DNA from: CAZCCM01 sp964616165
GTDB lineage: Bacteria; Bacillota; Clostridia; TANB77; CAG-508
Direction of reading: 5' to 3'
DNA length: 64,000 nt
Assembly: GCA_964616165.1 (NCBI GenBank)
Contig: CAZTTS010000001.1
Coordinates: 31,663-95,662 of the forward strand
The notes beneath the pieces are model-generated. The model was not told where the DNA came from, ran no database searches, and worked only from the letters and a program-made list of their open reading frames with translations. Of this stretch, positions 25,243 through 34,307 are shown piece after piece. Each line of letters opens with the position of its first letter. Positions within the stretch are counted from its first letter, which is position 1. The position numbers were made by a program, and so were the translations under genes.

Positions 25243-25261
25243 AATAATTTAATTGTATCAA
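25243..25261 (-). repeat. Right inverted repeat of the insertion
   Basis: AATAATTTAATTGTATCAA, the inverted partner of 20281-20299. About 16 bases later the MmeI-like frame resumes with its SAM-binding motif. Confidence 0.65.
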
Positions 25262-26897
25262 ATGTGTAAAGGTTATAGATCCAGCTTGTGGCTCAGGCAA
25301 CTTTTTAACAGAAACATTTTTGCAGTTAAGAAAATTAGAAAACAAAATCATTAAAATGCTTATTGAAGAAGAAACAATAATGATGGATTTAGGAAATATA
25401 ACAAAGGTTGATATACATCAGTTTTATGGAATTGAAATAAATGATTTTGCAGTATCTGTTGCAACAACAGCTTTATGGATAGCGGAATCCCAAATGATTA
25501 AAGAAACTGAAGCAATAGTAAATATGAGAATGAAATATCTTCCTTTAAAAGAATATAATAATATAGTTGAAGGTAATGCTTTAAGATTAGATTGGAATGA
25601 TGTTATTCCTGCCCAAGAGTTAGATTATATTATGGGTAATCCTCCTTTTATTGGAGCTAACAATCAAACAAAAGAAAACAGAGATGATATGAAATTTGTT
25701 TTTGGAGAAACATTTAAACAAGTCGGACTATTAGATTATGTTACTGGTTGGTTTTTAAAAGCCTCAAAGTATTTATATGGAAATAATATTAGAGCGGCTC
25801 TAGTTGCAACTAATTCTATAACTCAAGGAGAACAACCGGGAATATTATGGGAAGAGTTAAACAAGTACAATATTGTTATTGACTTTGCTTACTTGCCTTT
25901 TGTGTGGAGTAGCGATGCAAACGATAAGGCTGCAGTACATTGTACAATTATAGGTTTTGGTAAAAATAATTTAAATAAAAAAATAATTTTTAGTGAATCG
26001 AGTTCTGTTGAAGTATTGGAGATAAATGCTTATTTAAAAGAAGCACCCAATATATTTATAAAAAGAAGAGAAAAAGCTTTTAAAAAATTTCCACATATTG
26101 GAGTTGGGAATATGGCCTATGATGGAGGCCACCTACTTTTAAGTGAAAGTGAAAAAAAAGATTTAATTTCGAATGACAAAAATTCACTAAAATGGATAAA
26201 AAAAGTAATTGGAGCAAGAGAATTTATAAATAATGAAAAAAGATATTGTTTATGGCTTAAAGATTGCCCTCCTAATGAACTTAGAAACATGCCCAAAGTT
26301 TTAGAAAGAGTTGAAAGAGTAAAAAACTCTAGGCTTAACATGAAAGACAAGGGTGCTCATAAGCTTGCTCTTACGCCCACATTGTTTAGAGAACAAATAA
26401 ATCCAGAGATAGCTTTAGTAATTCCAAAAGTTTCTTCTGAAAGAAGAAAGTATATTCCTATGGGAATTGTTAAGAAAGATACAATAATTTTAGATTCTTT
26501 ACAGCTAATAGAAAATCCAAATTTGCTTTTGTTAGGATTATTAACTTCAAACGTGCATATGGCCTGGATGAGAACTATTGCTGGGAGATTAAAGTCTGAT
26601 TATCGATATTCAGCAAAAATAGTATACAACAACTTCCCTTGGCCAAATGTAACATCTGAACAAAGGGTAAAGATCGAAACTACTGCACAAGGAATATTAG
26701 ATGCAAGAGAACTATATCCTGATTCATCATTAGCAGATTTATATAATGAATTAACAATGCCTCCTGAGCTAAGAAAAGCACATGAATTAAATGATAAAGC
26801 AGTAATGGATGCATATGGATTTAAGTCTAATATGAGTGAGGCAGAGATAGTTGGTGAACTTATGAAATTATATCAAAAACTTGTTGAAGAAGAATAG
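25262..26897 (+). pseudogene. MmeI-like type IIG/IIL R-M enzyme, C-terminal half
   Basis: The frame opens after a TAA at 25245 and reads VKVIDPACGSGNFLTETFLQ, the SAM-binding motif I expected right after the end of the 19114-20280 fragment. YIMGNPPFIGANN is the catalytic NPPF motif of an N6-adenine methyltransferase; MRTIAGRLKSDYRYS and VYNNFPWP belong to the target-recognition region. There is no start codon before motif I; the first possible one (TTG 25320) would remove it. Without the N-terminal half there is no nuclease. The sequence after the junction is intact, so the disruption is probably recent, or the piece is somehow retained. Confidence 0.85.
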
Positions 26898-26939
26898 AAA
26901 AGAGATGTATTTTAAATATGTCATAAAGGTTACAAACAC

Positions 26940-26968
26940 TTGAAAAATAAAGAATAAATATATATAAT
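26940..26968 (+). promoter_or_regulatory. gyrA promoter
   Basis: TTGAAA (26940-26945), 17 bp, TATAAT (26963-26968), giving a leader of about 60 bases that contains the hairpin at 26989-27008. Confidence 0.7.
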
Positions 26969-26988
26969 AACAATGTATTTAAAGAGTG

Positions 26989-27008
26989 CTTAAACGTTTT
27001 CGTTTAAG
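26989..27008 (+). promoter_or_regulatory. Perfect hairpin/palindrome in the gyrA leader
   Basis: CTTAAACG, TTTT loop, CGTTTAAG. A perfect 8-bp inverted repeat lies between promoter and ribosome binding site. There is no terminal T-run, so it is more likely an operator or mRNA-stability structure than a terminator. Confidence 0.5.
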
Positions 27009-27036
27009 TATTATATATGAAAAAAAGAAGGAAAAT

Positions 27037-29487
27037 ATGAGCGAAGAAGTACAAAATAATGTAAACGAAGGAAGAATTATTGAAAGATCTGTTTCACAAG
27101 AAATGAAAACAGCATATATGGATTATGCAATGTCTGTTATTGTTTCACGTGCTTTGCCTGATGCAAAAGACGGAATGAAACCAGTTCATAGAAGAATAAT
27201 ATATAATATGTATGAAAATGGTCTAGGATCAAATAAACCATACAGAAAAGCAGCTTCAACAGTTGGAGATGTTTTAGGAAAATATCATCCACATGGAGAT
27301 TCATCTGTTTATGATGCCATGGTTAGACTTGCACAAAACTTCTCTATGAGATATTTACAAGTTGATGGACACGGAAACTTTGGTTCTATTGATGGAGATC
27401 CACCAGCAGCTTATCGTTATACGGAAGCAAGACTTACTAAATTATCTGAAGCAATGTTAGAAGATATTGATCAAGATACAGTAGATTTTTCTCCTAATTT
27501 TGATGGAAGACTATACGAACCAACTGTGCTTCCTACAAGAGTACCAACATTGTTACTTAATGGATCTTCAGGAATTGCTGTTGGTATGGCTACAAATATG
27601 CCTCCACACAATATTACAGAAGTTATTAATGGAATGGTAGCATATTTAGATAATAGAGATATTGACACAAAAGGTTTAATGAAACATATATCTGGACCTG
27701 ATTTTCCAACAGGAGGATTAATTCTAGGTAAAAAAGGAATAGAAGAAGCATATGAAACAGGTAGAGGTAAGTTAAAATTAAGAGGTGAGGCTGTTATTGA
27801 ACAAGTTTCTAATACAAAACAAAGAATAATTATAAAATCATTACCTTATCAAGTAAATAAAGCAAGACTAATAGAAAACATTGCAAATTTAGTTAAAGAC
27901 AAAAGAATTGAAGGAATATCAGATATTAGAGATGAATCAGATAAAGACGCAATGGTTAGAATTGTTATAGAGCTAAAAAGAGATGCTAATGCTAAAGTTG
28001 TTTTAAATACATTATATAAACATACTCAACTAGAAGCTACTTTTGGAATTATAAATCTTGCATTAGTAAATAATCAACCTAGAATATTAACTTTAAAAGA
28101 ATTAATAGAAGTATTTATTGAACATAGAAAAGATGTAATAATTAGAAGAACAAAATATAATTTACGAAAAGCAGAAGAGAGATTACATATTTTAGAAGGT
28201 TTAAAAATTGCTATTGATAATATTGATGAAGTAATACAAATAATTCGTTCATCATATGATGATGCAAAAGAAAGATTAATGGCAAGATTTGGTTTTTCTG
28301 AAGTTCAAGCACAGGCCATTTTAGATATGAGATTAAGGACACTACAAGGGCTACAAAGAGAAAAGATTGAGGAAGAGTATAATGAGATAGTAGAATTTAT
28401 TGCCTTCTGTAAAGAGATTTTAGGAAGTGATGTAAGGCAATATGAAATTATTAAGCATGAACTTTTAGAAATGCAAAAGAAATTTGGAGATGAAAGAAAA
28501 ACTCAAATTGTTTTTGATCCAGGTGATATTGAGATAGAAGATTTAATAGAAGAAGAGGAAGTTGTAATTACATTAACTCATTTTGGATATATTAAAAGAA
28601 TGCCTATTGACACATATAAGAGCCAAAAAAGAGGTGGAAAAGGTATTACAGGACTTTCAACTAGAGAAGAAGACTTTGTTAAAGAAATATTTACAGCTTC
28701 AACTCATGATACTATTTTGTTTTTTACTAATTTAGGAAAATTATATCAATTAAAAGCATATGAAATTCCAGATGCTGGAAGAACTGCAAGAGGAACAGCC
28801 ATTGTTAATTTAATTACTCTAGATCCAGGTGAAACTGTTACAGCTATTATGCCAATTCAAAACTTTGCAGATGATGCATATCTTTTGATGGGAACAGAAC
28901 AAGGAATGGTAAAGAAAACTAAATTAACCGAATATGACACAAATAGAACTAGAGGATTAATAGCCATAAATTTAAAAGAAGATGATAAATTAATGTCTGT
29001 TAGATTAACAGATGGACAATCATTTATAATGCTTATTACTAAAAAAGGTTTATCAATAGCATTTGACGAAAAAGAAGTAAGAATGACAGGAAGAGCATCA
29101 CAAGGTGTTATTGGAATTAGACTAGATCAAGGAGATCAATTGATAGGAATGGAAGCTGTAGCAGCTCCAGAAGGATTAACTTTACTAACTATTACAGAAA
29201 ATGGATTTGGTAAGAGAACTGATCTTGCTGAATATAGAGCTCAAAAAAGAAGCGGTAGAGGAGTATTAACCTATAGAGTAACTAGTAAAACTGGAGAAGT
29301 TGTTGGAGCAAGAGTGACAGAGGGAACAGAAGATGTAATGTTAATTACTGAAAAAGGAACTATTATTCGTCTTCATGTAAAAGATATAAATATTCTAGGA
29401 AGAGCAACTCAAGGAGTAACACTAATTAGAACAAGAGATGATGCTAAAGTAGTTGCAATAGAAACTATAGTAGAAGATGAAGAGTAA
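27037..29487 (+). CDS. gyrA: DNA gyrase subunit A
   Basis: Type IIA topoisomerase subunit that cuts and passes DNA to introduce negative supercoils. VSRALPDAKDGMKPVHRRI, the quinolone-resistance region YHPHGDSSVYDAMVRLAQ and the catalytic-tyrosine segment AAYRYTEARL are present. The C-terminal beta-pinwheel has the GyrA box as QKRGGKG, which separates it from ParC. The ATG at 27037 has AGAAGG upstream; the longer frame from 26986 would run through the leader hairpin. Mature length is about 816. The QRDR serines are intact, so no obvious quinolone-resistance change is seen. gyrB is not adjacent. Confidence 0.96.
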   Translation: MSEEVQNNVNEGRIIERSVSQEMKTAYMDYAMSVIVSRALPDAKDGMKPVHRRIIYNMYENGLGSNKPYRKAASTVGDVLGKYHPHGDSSVYDAMVRLAQNFSMRYLQVDGHGNFGSIDGDPPAAYRYTEARLTKLSEAMLEDIDQDTVDFSPNFDGRLYEPTVLPTRVPTLLLNGSSGIAVGMATNMPPHNITEVINGMVAYLDNRDIDTKGLMKHISGPDFPTGGLILGKKGIEEAYETGRGKLKLRGEAVIEQVSNTKQRIIIKSLPYQVNKARLIENIANLVKDKRIEGISDIRDESDKDAMVRIVIELKRDANAKVVLNTLYKHTQLEATFGIINLALVNNQPRILTLKELIEVFIEHRKDVIIRRTKYNLRKAEERLHILEGLKIAIDNIDEVIQIIRSSYDDAKERLMARFGFSEVQAQAILDMRLRTLQGLQREKIEEEYNEIVEFIAFCKEILGSDVRQYEIIKHELLEMQKKFGDERKTQIVFDPGDIEIEDLIEEEEVVITLTHFGYIKRMPIDTYKSQKRGGKGITGLSTREEDFVKEIFTASTHDTILFFTNLGKLYQLKAYEIPDAGRTARGTAIVNLITLDPGETVTAIMPIQNFADDAYLLMGTEQGMVKKTKLTEYDTNRTRGLIAINLKEDDKLMSVRLTDGQSFIMLITKKGLSIAFDEKEVRMTGRASQGVIGIRLDQGDQLIGMEAVAAPEGLTLLTITENGFGKRTDLAEYRAQKRSGRGVLTYRVTSKTGEVVGARVTEGTEDVMLITEKGTIIRLHVKDINILGRATQGVTLIRTRDDAKVVAIETIVEDEE

Positions 29488-29536
29488 TTATATTTAATAT
29501 AATTTAAATATAATAAAAACTATATAAAACAATATA

Positions 29537-29560
29537 AAAAACAGCCTCAGTGCTGTTTTT
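29537..29560 (+). terminator. gyrA terminator
   Basis: AAAAACAGC (29537-29545), loop CTCAGT, GCTGTTTTT (29552-29560). It is symmetrical enough to also serve the converging minus-strand aminotransferase gene. Confidence 0.85.
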
Positions 29561-29600
29561 AGTTTTATTAATATTAATATTAAAGACTTTAAATTTAAAA

Positions 29601-30767
29601 TTAACCTTTATTTAAATATTCTTTTAATTTGTTCATACCAAGATGTATATTTTCTATAGAATTAGAACAAGATATTCTAATATATCCTTCTATTCCAAAG
29701 TCTATTCCAGGAACTAAGGATATGTGAAGATTTTCTAAGATTTCTTCGCAAAATTCTATTGAGTTTTTATTAATATTTTTAATATTTACCCAAACATAGA
29801 AAGTAGATTCTGGATATATATCTATTTCCATATCTTTTATTTCTTCTATATATTTACAAACAAGTTCGCTTTTTTCTTTAAAATTTTGTTTCTGTTTTTG
29901 TATAAATTCTTCGTCATAAAGTATTGCGTCAATGGCTACTTCTTGAGTTAATGTGTTTACATTTGTTGTAGTATACGCCTGCATAATAGATATTGGCTCT
30001 ATTAAATAAAGAGGTGAATTTATATATCCTAATCTCCACCCAGCCATAGCATTAGATTTTGATATGCTGTTTACAACAACAAGATTATTTCTGCTTTTGT
30101 CATTAATAAAAGAATTTAAAGATACAAAGTTTTTGTTAAAAACAATTTCTCTATATACTTCATCAGCTAATAATAAAATATCGTGCTTTATTGCCATATC
30201 TACTAATTGTTTTAAAGAATTTTTATCTATTATTTTTCCATTAGGATTATTAGGATTATTAATAATAATTATTTTAGTTTTATTATTTATATGTTTTTCT
30301 AGTTCTTCAAAATCTATATTGTAATTATTTTTAGGCTTTAAATCAATAAAAACTGGAATACCTCCAGCTAATTTCGTTATTTCTGAATAGGCTCTCCAAG
30401 TAGGATTAAAAATTATAACCTCATCTTGTGGATTAATTACTGCATTAATAATGCTGTTTATTCCCTGTTTTGCACCATTTGTTATAACAATATTTTCAAA
30501 AGAAGTGTTAGTATTATCAATTTTAGAAATATGTTTTGCAATAATATTTCTTAATTTTAAAATTCCAAGTGTATTTGTATAATGATTAGTTTCTTTTTCT
30601 AAAGCGTTTTTAATAGATTCTTTTATTACATCACTAATATCACCATAGGGATCTCCTGCAGTAAAAGATATAATTTCATGTCCTTCAGCTTCTAAGTCTT
30701 TTATTCTATTAAAAATTTGTGTTGTTATGGATGTTTCAACATTATCGAATTTATTTGAGATTTTCAT
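29601..30767 (-). CDS. PLP-dependent class I/II aminotransferase
   Basis: Fold-type I aminotransferase of the aspartate-aminotransferase-like group. ITNGAKQGINSIINAV, NNPNNPNGKIIDK, LADEVYREIVF and SISKSNAMAGWRLGY (PLP-binding lysine) appear in order, and the C-terminal arginine segment YIRISCSNS closes it. The length of 388 is normal. The substrate is an amino acid not determinable here. Its ATG abuts the stop codon of the upstream glycosyltransferase with no gap, so they form an operon. Confidence 0.9.
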   Translation of the reverse strand: MKISNKFDNVETSITTQIFNRIKDLEAEGHEIISFTAGDPYGDISDVIKESIKNALEKETNHYTNTLGILKLRNIIAKHISKIDNTNTSFENIVITNGAKQGINSIINAVINPQDEVIIFNPTWRAYSEITKLAGGIPVFIDLKPKNNYNIDFEELEKHINNKTKIIIINNPNNPNGKIIDKNSLKQLVDMAIKHDILLLADEVYREIVFNKNFVSLNSFINDKSRNNLVVVNSISKSNAMAGWRLGYINSPLYLIEPISIMQAYTTTNVNTLTQEVAIDAILYDEEFIQKQKQNFKEKSELVCKYIEEIKDMEIDIYPESTFYVWVNIKNINKNSIEFCEEILENLHISLVPGIDFGIEGYIRISCSNSIENIHLGMNKLKEYLNKG

Positions 30768-31910
30768 TTATGCAGTTTTCTCCTTATTATTATCTTCAAT
30801 GGCTTCTTCAAACATTTTGACTAGCTCTTTAACAGAATCATCTAGGGTATAATTCTTAGCAAATAATGCATATTCTTTCTGCATTCTTTCTCTATATTTG
30901 TTGTTTTCATACCAAAATTCAATTCTATCTTTTAGTTCACAAATGTTTCCATTTTCAAAAGTTGATTCTTTAACAATTGCAAATTGAGCTGTAGCACTTT
31001 TAGGTCCTTTAGCTATAACTGGAACATTACCCGTTGCAATTGCTTCTGTGCAAGAAAGTCCCTCTATTTCCATATCAGATGTGTGGATATATAAGTCGGC
31101 ATATCCTAAAAGTTGCATTAAATCATCTTTATCATAGAAAGATATAATAGGAGGATTAGTTAAATTTCTGCCCAATCTTTCATATAGTTTTTGTTTAGGC
31201 CCATTGCCTGCTAATATAATTTGAATCTTAGATTCATATTTAGACCTTTTTACTGCTCTAATAATTAAGTCTTGTCTTTTTTCTCTAGATAATCTTCCTA
31301 CCATTGTTATTATAAATTTGTCTTTTAAATGCCTTGGTTTGTCTATTCTATTATATGTATATTCAGGAGCTATTCCGTTTGATATTACATAAAGTTTTTG
31401 AGTATAACCATTTCTAACTAACTCATCAGCAATAAATTGTGATGGACAGTGTATATGATTGAAATGCTTATAGAAAACATCATAAAAAGTTTTATGTATT
31501 TTTTTATTTAATTTTTCAACATTGCCCATGCGAACTGCAGAAGTAATTATTTCAGGCATGACATGAAAAGCAGTTGTTGCAGGAACTCCTAATTCTTTTG
31601 CTATTTTTACTGCATGCAATGACAAAACAAAAGGAGTATAACAATGCACTACATCAACATCTTGAATAGCAAGCTTTAATTTGTCATCATCTGGTTTTGC
31701 AAATTTCATGCCGTGAGAATGAATAAGTTTTCTTATTCCTGGAATAAGATTATATTCTTTCATTGTGTGTTTTCTGTCTTTTTCTTCCCCAACTGCTGCA
31801 ATATGAACTTCATGCCCTTCTTTTTCTAATCCTTCTGCAAATCTTCTAGCAGAAATTGTAGTTCCATTATTGGCTTCATCAAATTGATCTACAACTAATA
31901 AAATCTTCAT
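30768..31910 (-). CDS. Family 4 glycosyltransferase (glycolipid type)
   Basis: GT-B fold retaining glycosyltransferase. The N-terminus reads MKILLVVDQFDEANNGTTIS, then DVVHCYTPFVLSLHA and AFHVMPEII; the C-terminal domain has MVGRLSREKRQDLIIRAV and the nucleotide-sugar-binding EIEGLSCTEAIATGNVPVI (E-x7-E type). It resembles enzymes that glycosylate diacylglycerol or glucosyl-diacylglycerol; with the UgtP-like gene (53842) it could build membrane glycolipids (inference). TTTGGAGAAAAA precedes the ATG on the minus strand. Confidence 0.87.
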   Translation of the reverse strand: MKILLVVDQFDEANNGTTISARRFAEGLEKEGHEVHIAAVGEEKDRKHTMKEYNLIPGIRKLIHSHGMKFAKPDDDKLKLAIQDVDVVHCYTPFVLSLHAVKIAKELGVPATTAFHVMPEIITSAVRMGNVEKLNKKIHKTFYDVFYKHFNHIHCPSQFIADELVRNGYTQKLYVISNGIAPEYTYNRIDKPRHLKDKFIITMVGRLSREKRQDLIIRAVKRSKYESKIQIILAGNGPKQKLYERLGRNLTNPPIISFYDKDDLMQLLGYADLYIHTSDMEIEGLSCTEAIATGNVPVIAKGPKSATAQFAIVKESTFENGNICELKDRIEFWYENNKYRERMQKEYALFAKNYTLDDSVKELVKMFEEAIEDNNKEKTA

Positions 31911-32068
31911 TTTTTCTCCAAAGCTAGATATTTTTCGTATTTATCTTTATATATATTATATTAAAAATCTCGAAAAGTAAAATATATAAAAAGAGGAAAA
32001 GCTTTGCATAAAAAATATGTTTTTAGTGATAAGAGAAGCTAAATTACCATATCAAACTCATAAGAATG

Positions 32069-32097
32069 TTGACCTTACTACCATTTAGTGCTATACT
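32069..32097 (+). promoter_or_regulatory. Promoter of the membrane protein at 32201
   Basis: TTGACC (32069-32074), 17 bp, TATACT (32092-32097) followed by TTTAAT. The -10 and its 3' flank TATACTTTTAAT are identical to the promoter at 33071-33099. Confidence 0.7.
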
Positions 32098-32200
32098 TTT
32101 AATGCATGTAAGTAATTGTTGTTAAAGCAATATGATGTAATTAATAGTAACAGCTGTAGAAATAGTGGTAGTTATAAAATAAAAAAGGAGAAAAATATTT

Positions 32201-32875
32201 ATGGAAAAAGATGAACAATATGTTGATGTGGATGACAAACAAAACGATAACGATAGTAAGGATGAATTTAAAGATACTGTTAATGAAGGGGTTCGTTATG
32301 TAAAAGATTATGTTAGTGATAAAGATAATCAAGAAAAGATAAAAAAAGGAGCTAAAGTAGCAAAAAAAGTAGGTATTGGTTACTTAGTTTTTATTGGGAT
32401 AATTATTATTTTGGTAATAGCTGGACTGATATTTGGAGTTACAATGTATTTTAAGGCAAGTAATAAAATGAATAAATTTGAAAGTCAATTTGAAGAAAAT
32501 GCAGAAAAAATGCAGAATCAATTTGAAGAAAATAAAGAGGATATCCTAAACCAATTTGAAGAAAAAAACGAAGAGATGTTAAATCAATTTGAAGGAAACG
32601 AACCGGACATGAACATGATGAGTTTTAACACACCTTTTGAAGTTTATAGTGGTATAAAGCATGGAGGTATAGTTAATAACTTATTAGAGAGGATTGCTAC
32701 AAATAATCAAAAAGCTGAAAATATTATATTAGTTGAATATAAAGAAACTTCAGCATCTTTAGCAGAAGAAATTTTAAATATTGAAAATTCAATTGAAAAC
32801 ATAAAAGAATATCAAGTTTTATTTAGTTATGATGATAGTGGCTATATTAATAAAGCTACTATAACTGAAAAATAA
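32201..32875 (+). CDS. Single-pass membrane protein with NQFEEN-type repeats
   Basis: A 224-residue protein with AAAAAAGGAG before the ATG. The N-terminal ~55 residues are highly charged (Asp/Lys-rich); a single strong membrane span follows (about 57-85, GIGYLVFIGIIIILVIAGLI). Then come about four 11-13-residue repeats around a QFEEN/QFEEK core, likely a helical coiled coil. The last ~80 residues are a compact domain with no recognised family. It has its own promoter and terminator. Function unknown. Confidence 0.75.
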   Translation: MEKDEQYVDVDDKQNDNDSKDEFKDTVNEGVRYVKDYVSDKDNQEKIKKGAKVAKKVGIGYLVFIGIIIILVIAGLIFGVTMYFKASNKMNKFESQFEENAEKMQNQFEENKEDILNQFEEKNEEMLNQFEGNEPDMNMMSFNTPFEVYSGIKHGGIVNNLLERIATNNQKAENIILVEYKETSASLAEEILNIENSIENIKEYQVLFSYDDSGYINKATITEK

Positions 32876-32910
32876 TTTTAGTTTTTAAATAATTTTTTAA
32901 ATATAATATA

Positions 32911-32955
32911 GTCAATAATATTGCAAACTAATGCGAATAATATTATTGACTTTTT
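32911..32955 (+). terminator. Terminator of the repeat membrane protein gene
   Basis: GTCAATAATATT (32911-32922) and AATATTATTGAC (32939-32950) are perfect 12-bp arms, followed by TTTTT. Confidence 0.8.
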
Positions 32956-33070
32956 ATTTTGTTCAGTGGTTGTATAAAAGGATAAATATATAAAGAGAAA
33001 AGACAGTTTTGATAAGGTATTACCAATGATAAAAAGAAGTAAATTTGTGATATCAAGACTATTAAAAATG

Positions 33071-33099
33071 TTGACATTGTCATCTTTAAATACTATACT
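33071..33099 (+). promoter_or_regulatory. Promoter of the 3D-domain protein
   Basis: TTGACA (33071-33076), 17 bp, TATACT (33094-33099). It shares TATACTTTTAAT with the promoter at 32069-32097. The start codon at 33123 is only 24 bases beyond the -10. Confidence 0.75.
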
Positions 33100-33122
33100 T
33101 TTAATATATGGGAGAAATTCTA

Positions 33123-34061
33123 ATGAATAATACTATTAAGAGAATAATATTTATAGTTATACTACTTATTATTCTATTTACATCTGGTGTTTTTGCATCA
33201 AAGGCTGAATTTAATAATGTTATTGTAAAGTTTTCTAATGGATTAGAAATTGATGTCAGAACAACAAAAACTGATGTTATGGAAATCCTAAAAGAAAGCA
33301 ATATTTTAGTATTGGAAGATGAAGTAGTTGAACCCGTAGATAAAATCGATTTTACAAAAACAATAAGAATTAAGAAAAAAGATCAAATAGCTACAGGGAA
33401 TGAACAAATTTTATCATTACAACATGATGAAATTATTAGTTCTTATGGGAATATAACTGAAAAAATTATAACTGAAAAGGTAGAAATACCGTTTAAGACA
33501 ATTAATAGAACAGCAGATGCGTATTCTTCAAACAATATGAGTATAATAATTCAAACTGGGAAAAAAGGACTAAAAGAAGTTAAATCTCGAGTTAAATATA
33601 ATAATGAGATAGAAGTAAGTAGAGTGGAACTTTCAAGTAAAACAATAAAAAAGCCAATTGATAAAATTGTACAATTATTACCAAATCTAGCTTCAAGAAG
33701 TGGAAATGCAACTAGAGGATTAAATTTAGCAGGAATGGCTGCTAACAGAAAAGCTACTTCAATGGAAGTAAATGCAACAGCATATTGTCCTTGTATAGCT
33801 TGTTGTGGAAAAACAAATGCAATTACTGCAAATGGAAGTAAAGCTCAATCATATTATACAATAGCAGCACCAAGATCTTTCCCTTTTGGAACTGTAATAT
33901 ATCTAGATTATTTTAAAAATACACCAAGCAAAGGATGGTATATAGTTCAAGACAGAGGTGGAGCTATTACTGATAATAAAATTGATATATTTTATGATAC
34001 TCATGGTGAAGCTTTACAATTTGGCAGAAGACATTTAGAAGCAGTAGTATATTTTCCATAA
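33123..34061 (+). CDS. Secreted G5/3D-domain cell-wall protein (YabE/Rpf-like)
   Basis: The start is the ATG at 33123, with GGGAGAA just upstream; the frame from 33108 would begin inside that site. Residues ~1-28 are a signal peptide or anchor (RIIFIVILLIILFTSGVFA). The mid-region (ITEKVEIPFKTIN with KKGLKEVKSRVKYN) fits a G5 domain. The C-terminal 3D domain reads EVNATAYCPC, TIAAPRSFPFGT, WYIVQDRGGAI and KIDIFYDTHGEAL, named for its three aspartates. This domain is found in lytic transglycosylases such as MltA and in Rpf/YabE-type proteins, so cleavage of peptidoglycan glycan strands is likely. Confidence 0.9.
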   Translation: MNNTIKRIIFIVILLIILFTSGVFASKAEFNNVIVKFSNGLEIDVRTTKTDVMEILKESNILVLEDEVVEPVDKIDFTKTIRIKKKDQIATGNEQILSLQHDEIISSYGNITEKIITEKVEIPFKTINRTADAYSSNNMSIIIQTGKKGLKEVKSRVKYNNEIEVSRVELSSKTIKKPIDKIVQLLPNLASRSGNATRGLNLAGMAANRKATSMEVNATAYCPCIACCGKTNAITANGSKAQSYYTIAAPRSFPFGTVIYLDYFKNTPSKGWYIVQDRGGAITDNKIDIFYDTHGEALQFGRRHLEAVVYFP

Positions 34062-34105
34062 ATTTAATTTGGATTTAAAGTATAAATATATATAAACAAA
34101 AAAAG

Positions 34106-34130
34106 AATAAAGCATTAAGCTTTATTTTTT
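34106..34130 (+). terminator. Terminator of the 3D-protein gene
   Basis: AATAAAGC (34106-34113), loop ATTAA, GCTTTATT (34119-34126), TTTTT. Confidence 0.85.
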
Positions 34131-34182
34131 TGTTTATTTTATCTCTTTTGTTTTCATATATGATATAATGTAACACAGTTAA

Positions 34183-34258
34183 GGTCCTATAGTTAAATTG
34201 GATATAACAGGTCCCTCCTAAGGATCAGTTGCTGGTTCGATTCCGGCTAGGATCACCA
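34183..34258 (+). tRNA. tRNA-Arg (CCT anticodon)
   Basis: A 76-nt cloverleaf: acceptor GGTCCTA / TAGGATC (one G-T pair), anticodon loop CTCCTAA with anticodon CCT, T-arm with GGTTCGATTCC, and encoded CCA at the 3' end. It reads AGG codons. A -10 element TATAAT lies at 34164-34169. Confidence 0.95.
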
Positions 34259-34307
34259 AAAAACTTTAATTTTAAGATTAAAAGCACATATGAAAAAAGA
34301 GGTGAAG

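Larger units (their letters stand above)
20281..25261 (+). mobile_element. ~5 kb R-M-bearing insertion splitting the MmeI-like gene
   Basis: It lies exactly between the two halves of the MmeI-like gene. The ends carry near-identical inverted sequences: TTGATACAATAAAACTATT at 20281-20299 and its inverted counterpart at 25243-25261 (17 of 19 positions agree). A third copy (23443-23461) lies inside, next to a truncated comF-like remnant. Contents: HaeIII-type methyltransferase and endonuclease, one unknown gene, the comF remnant, an ASCH gene and a broken aminoacyl-tRNA-synthetase-like gene. No transposase, integrase or clear target duplication is visible, so the mechanism is unknown and the exact edges are uncertain by some bases. 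Confidence 0.7.
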
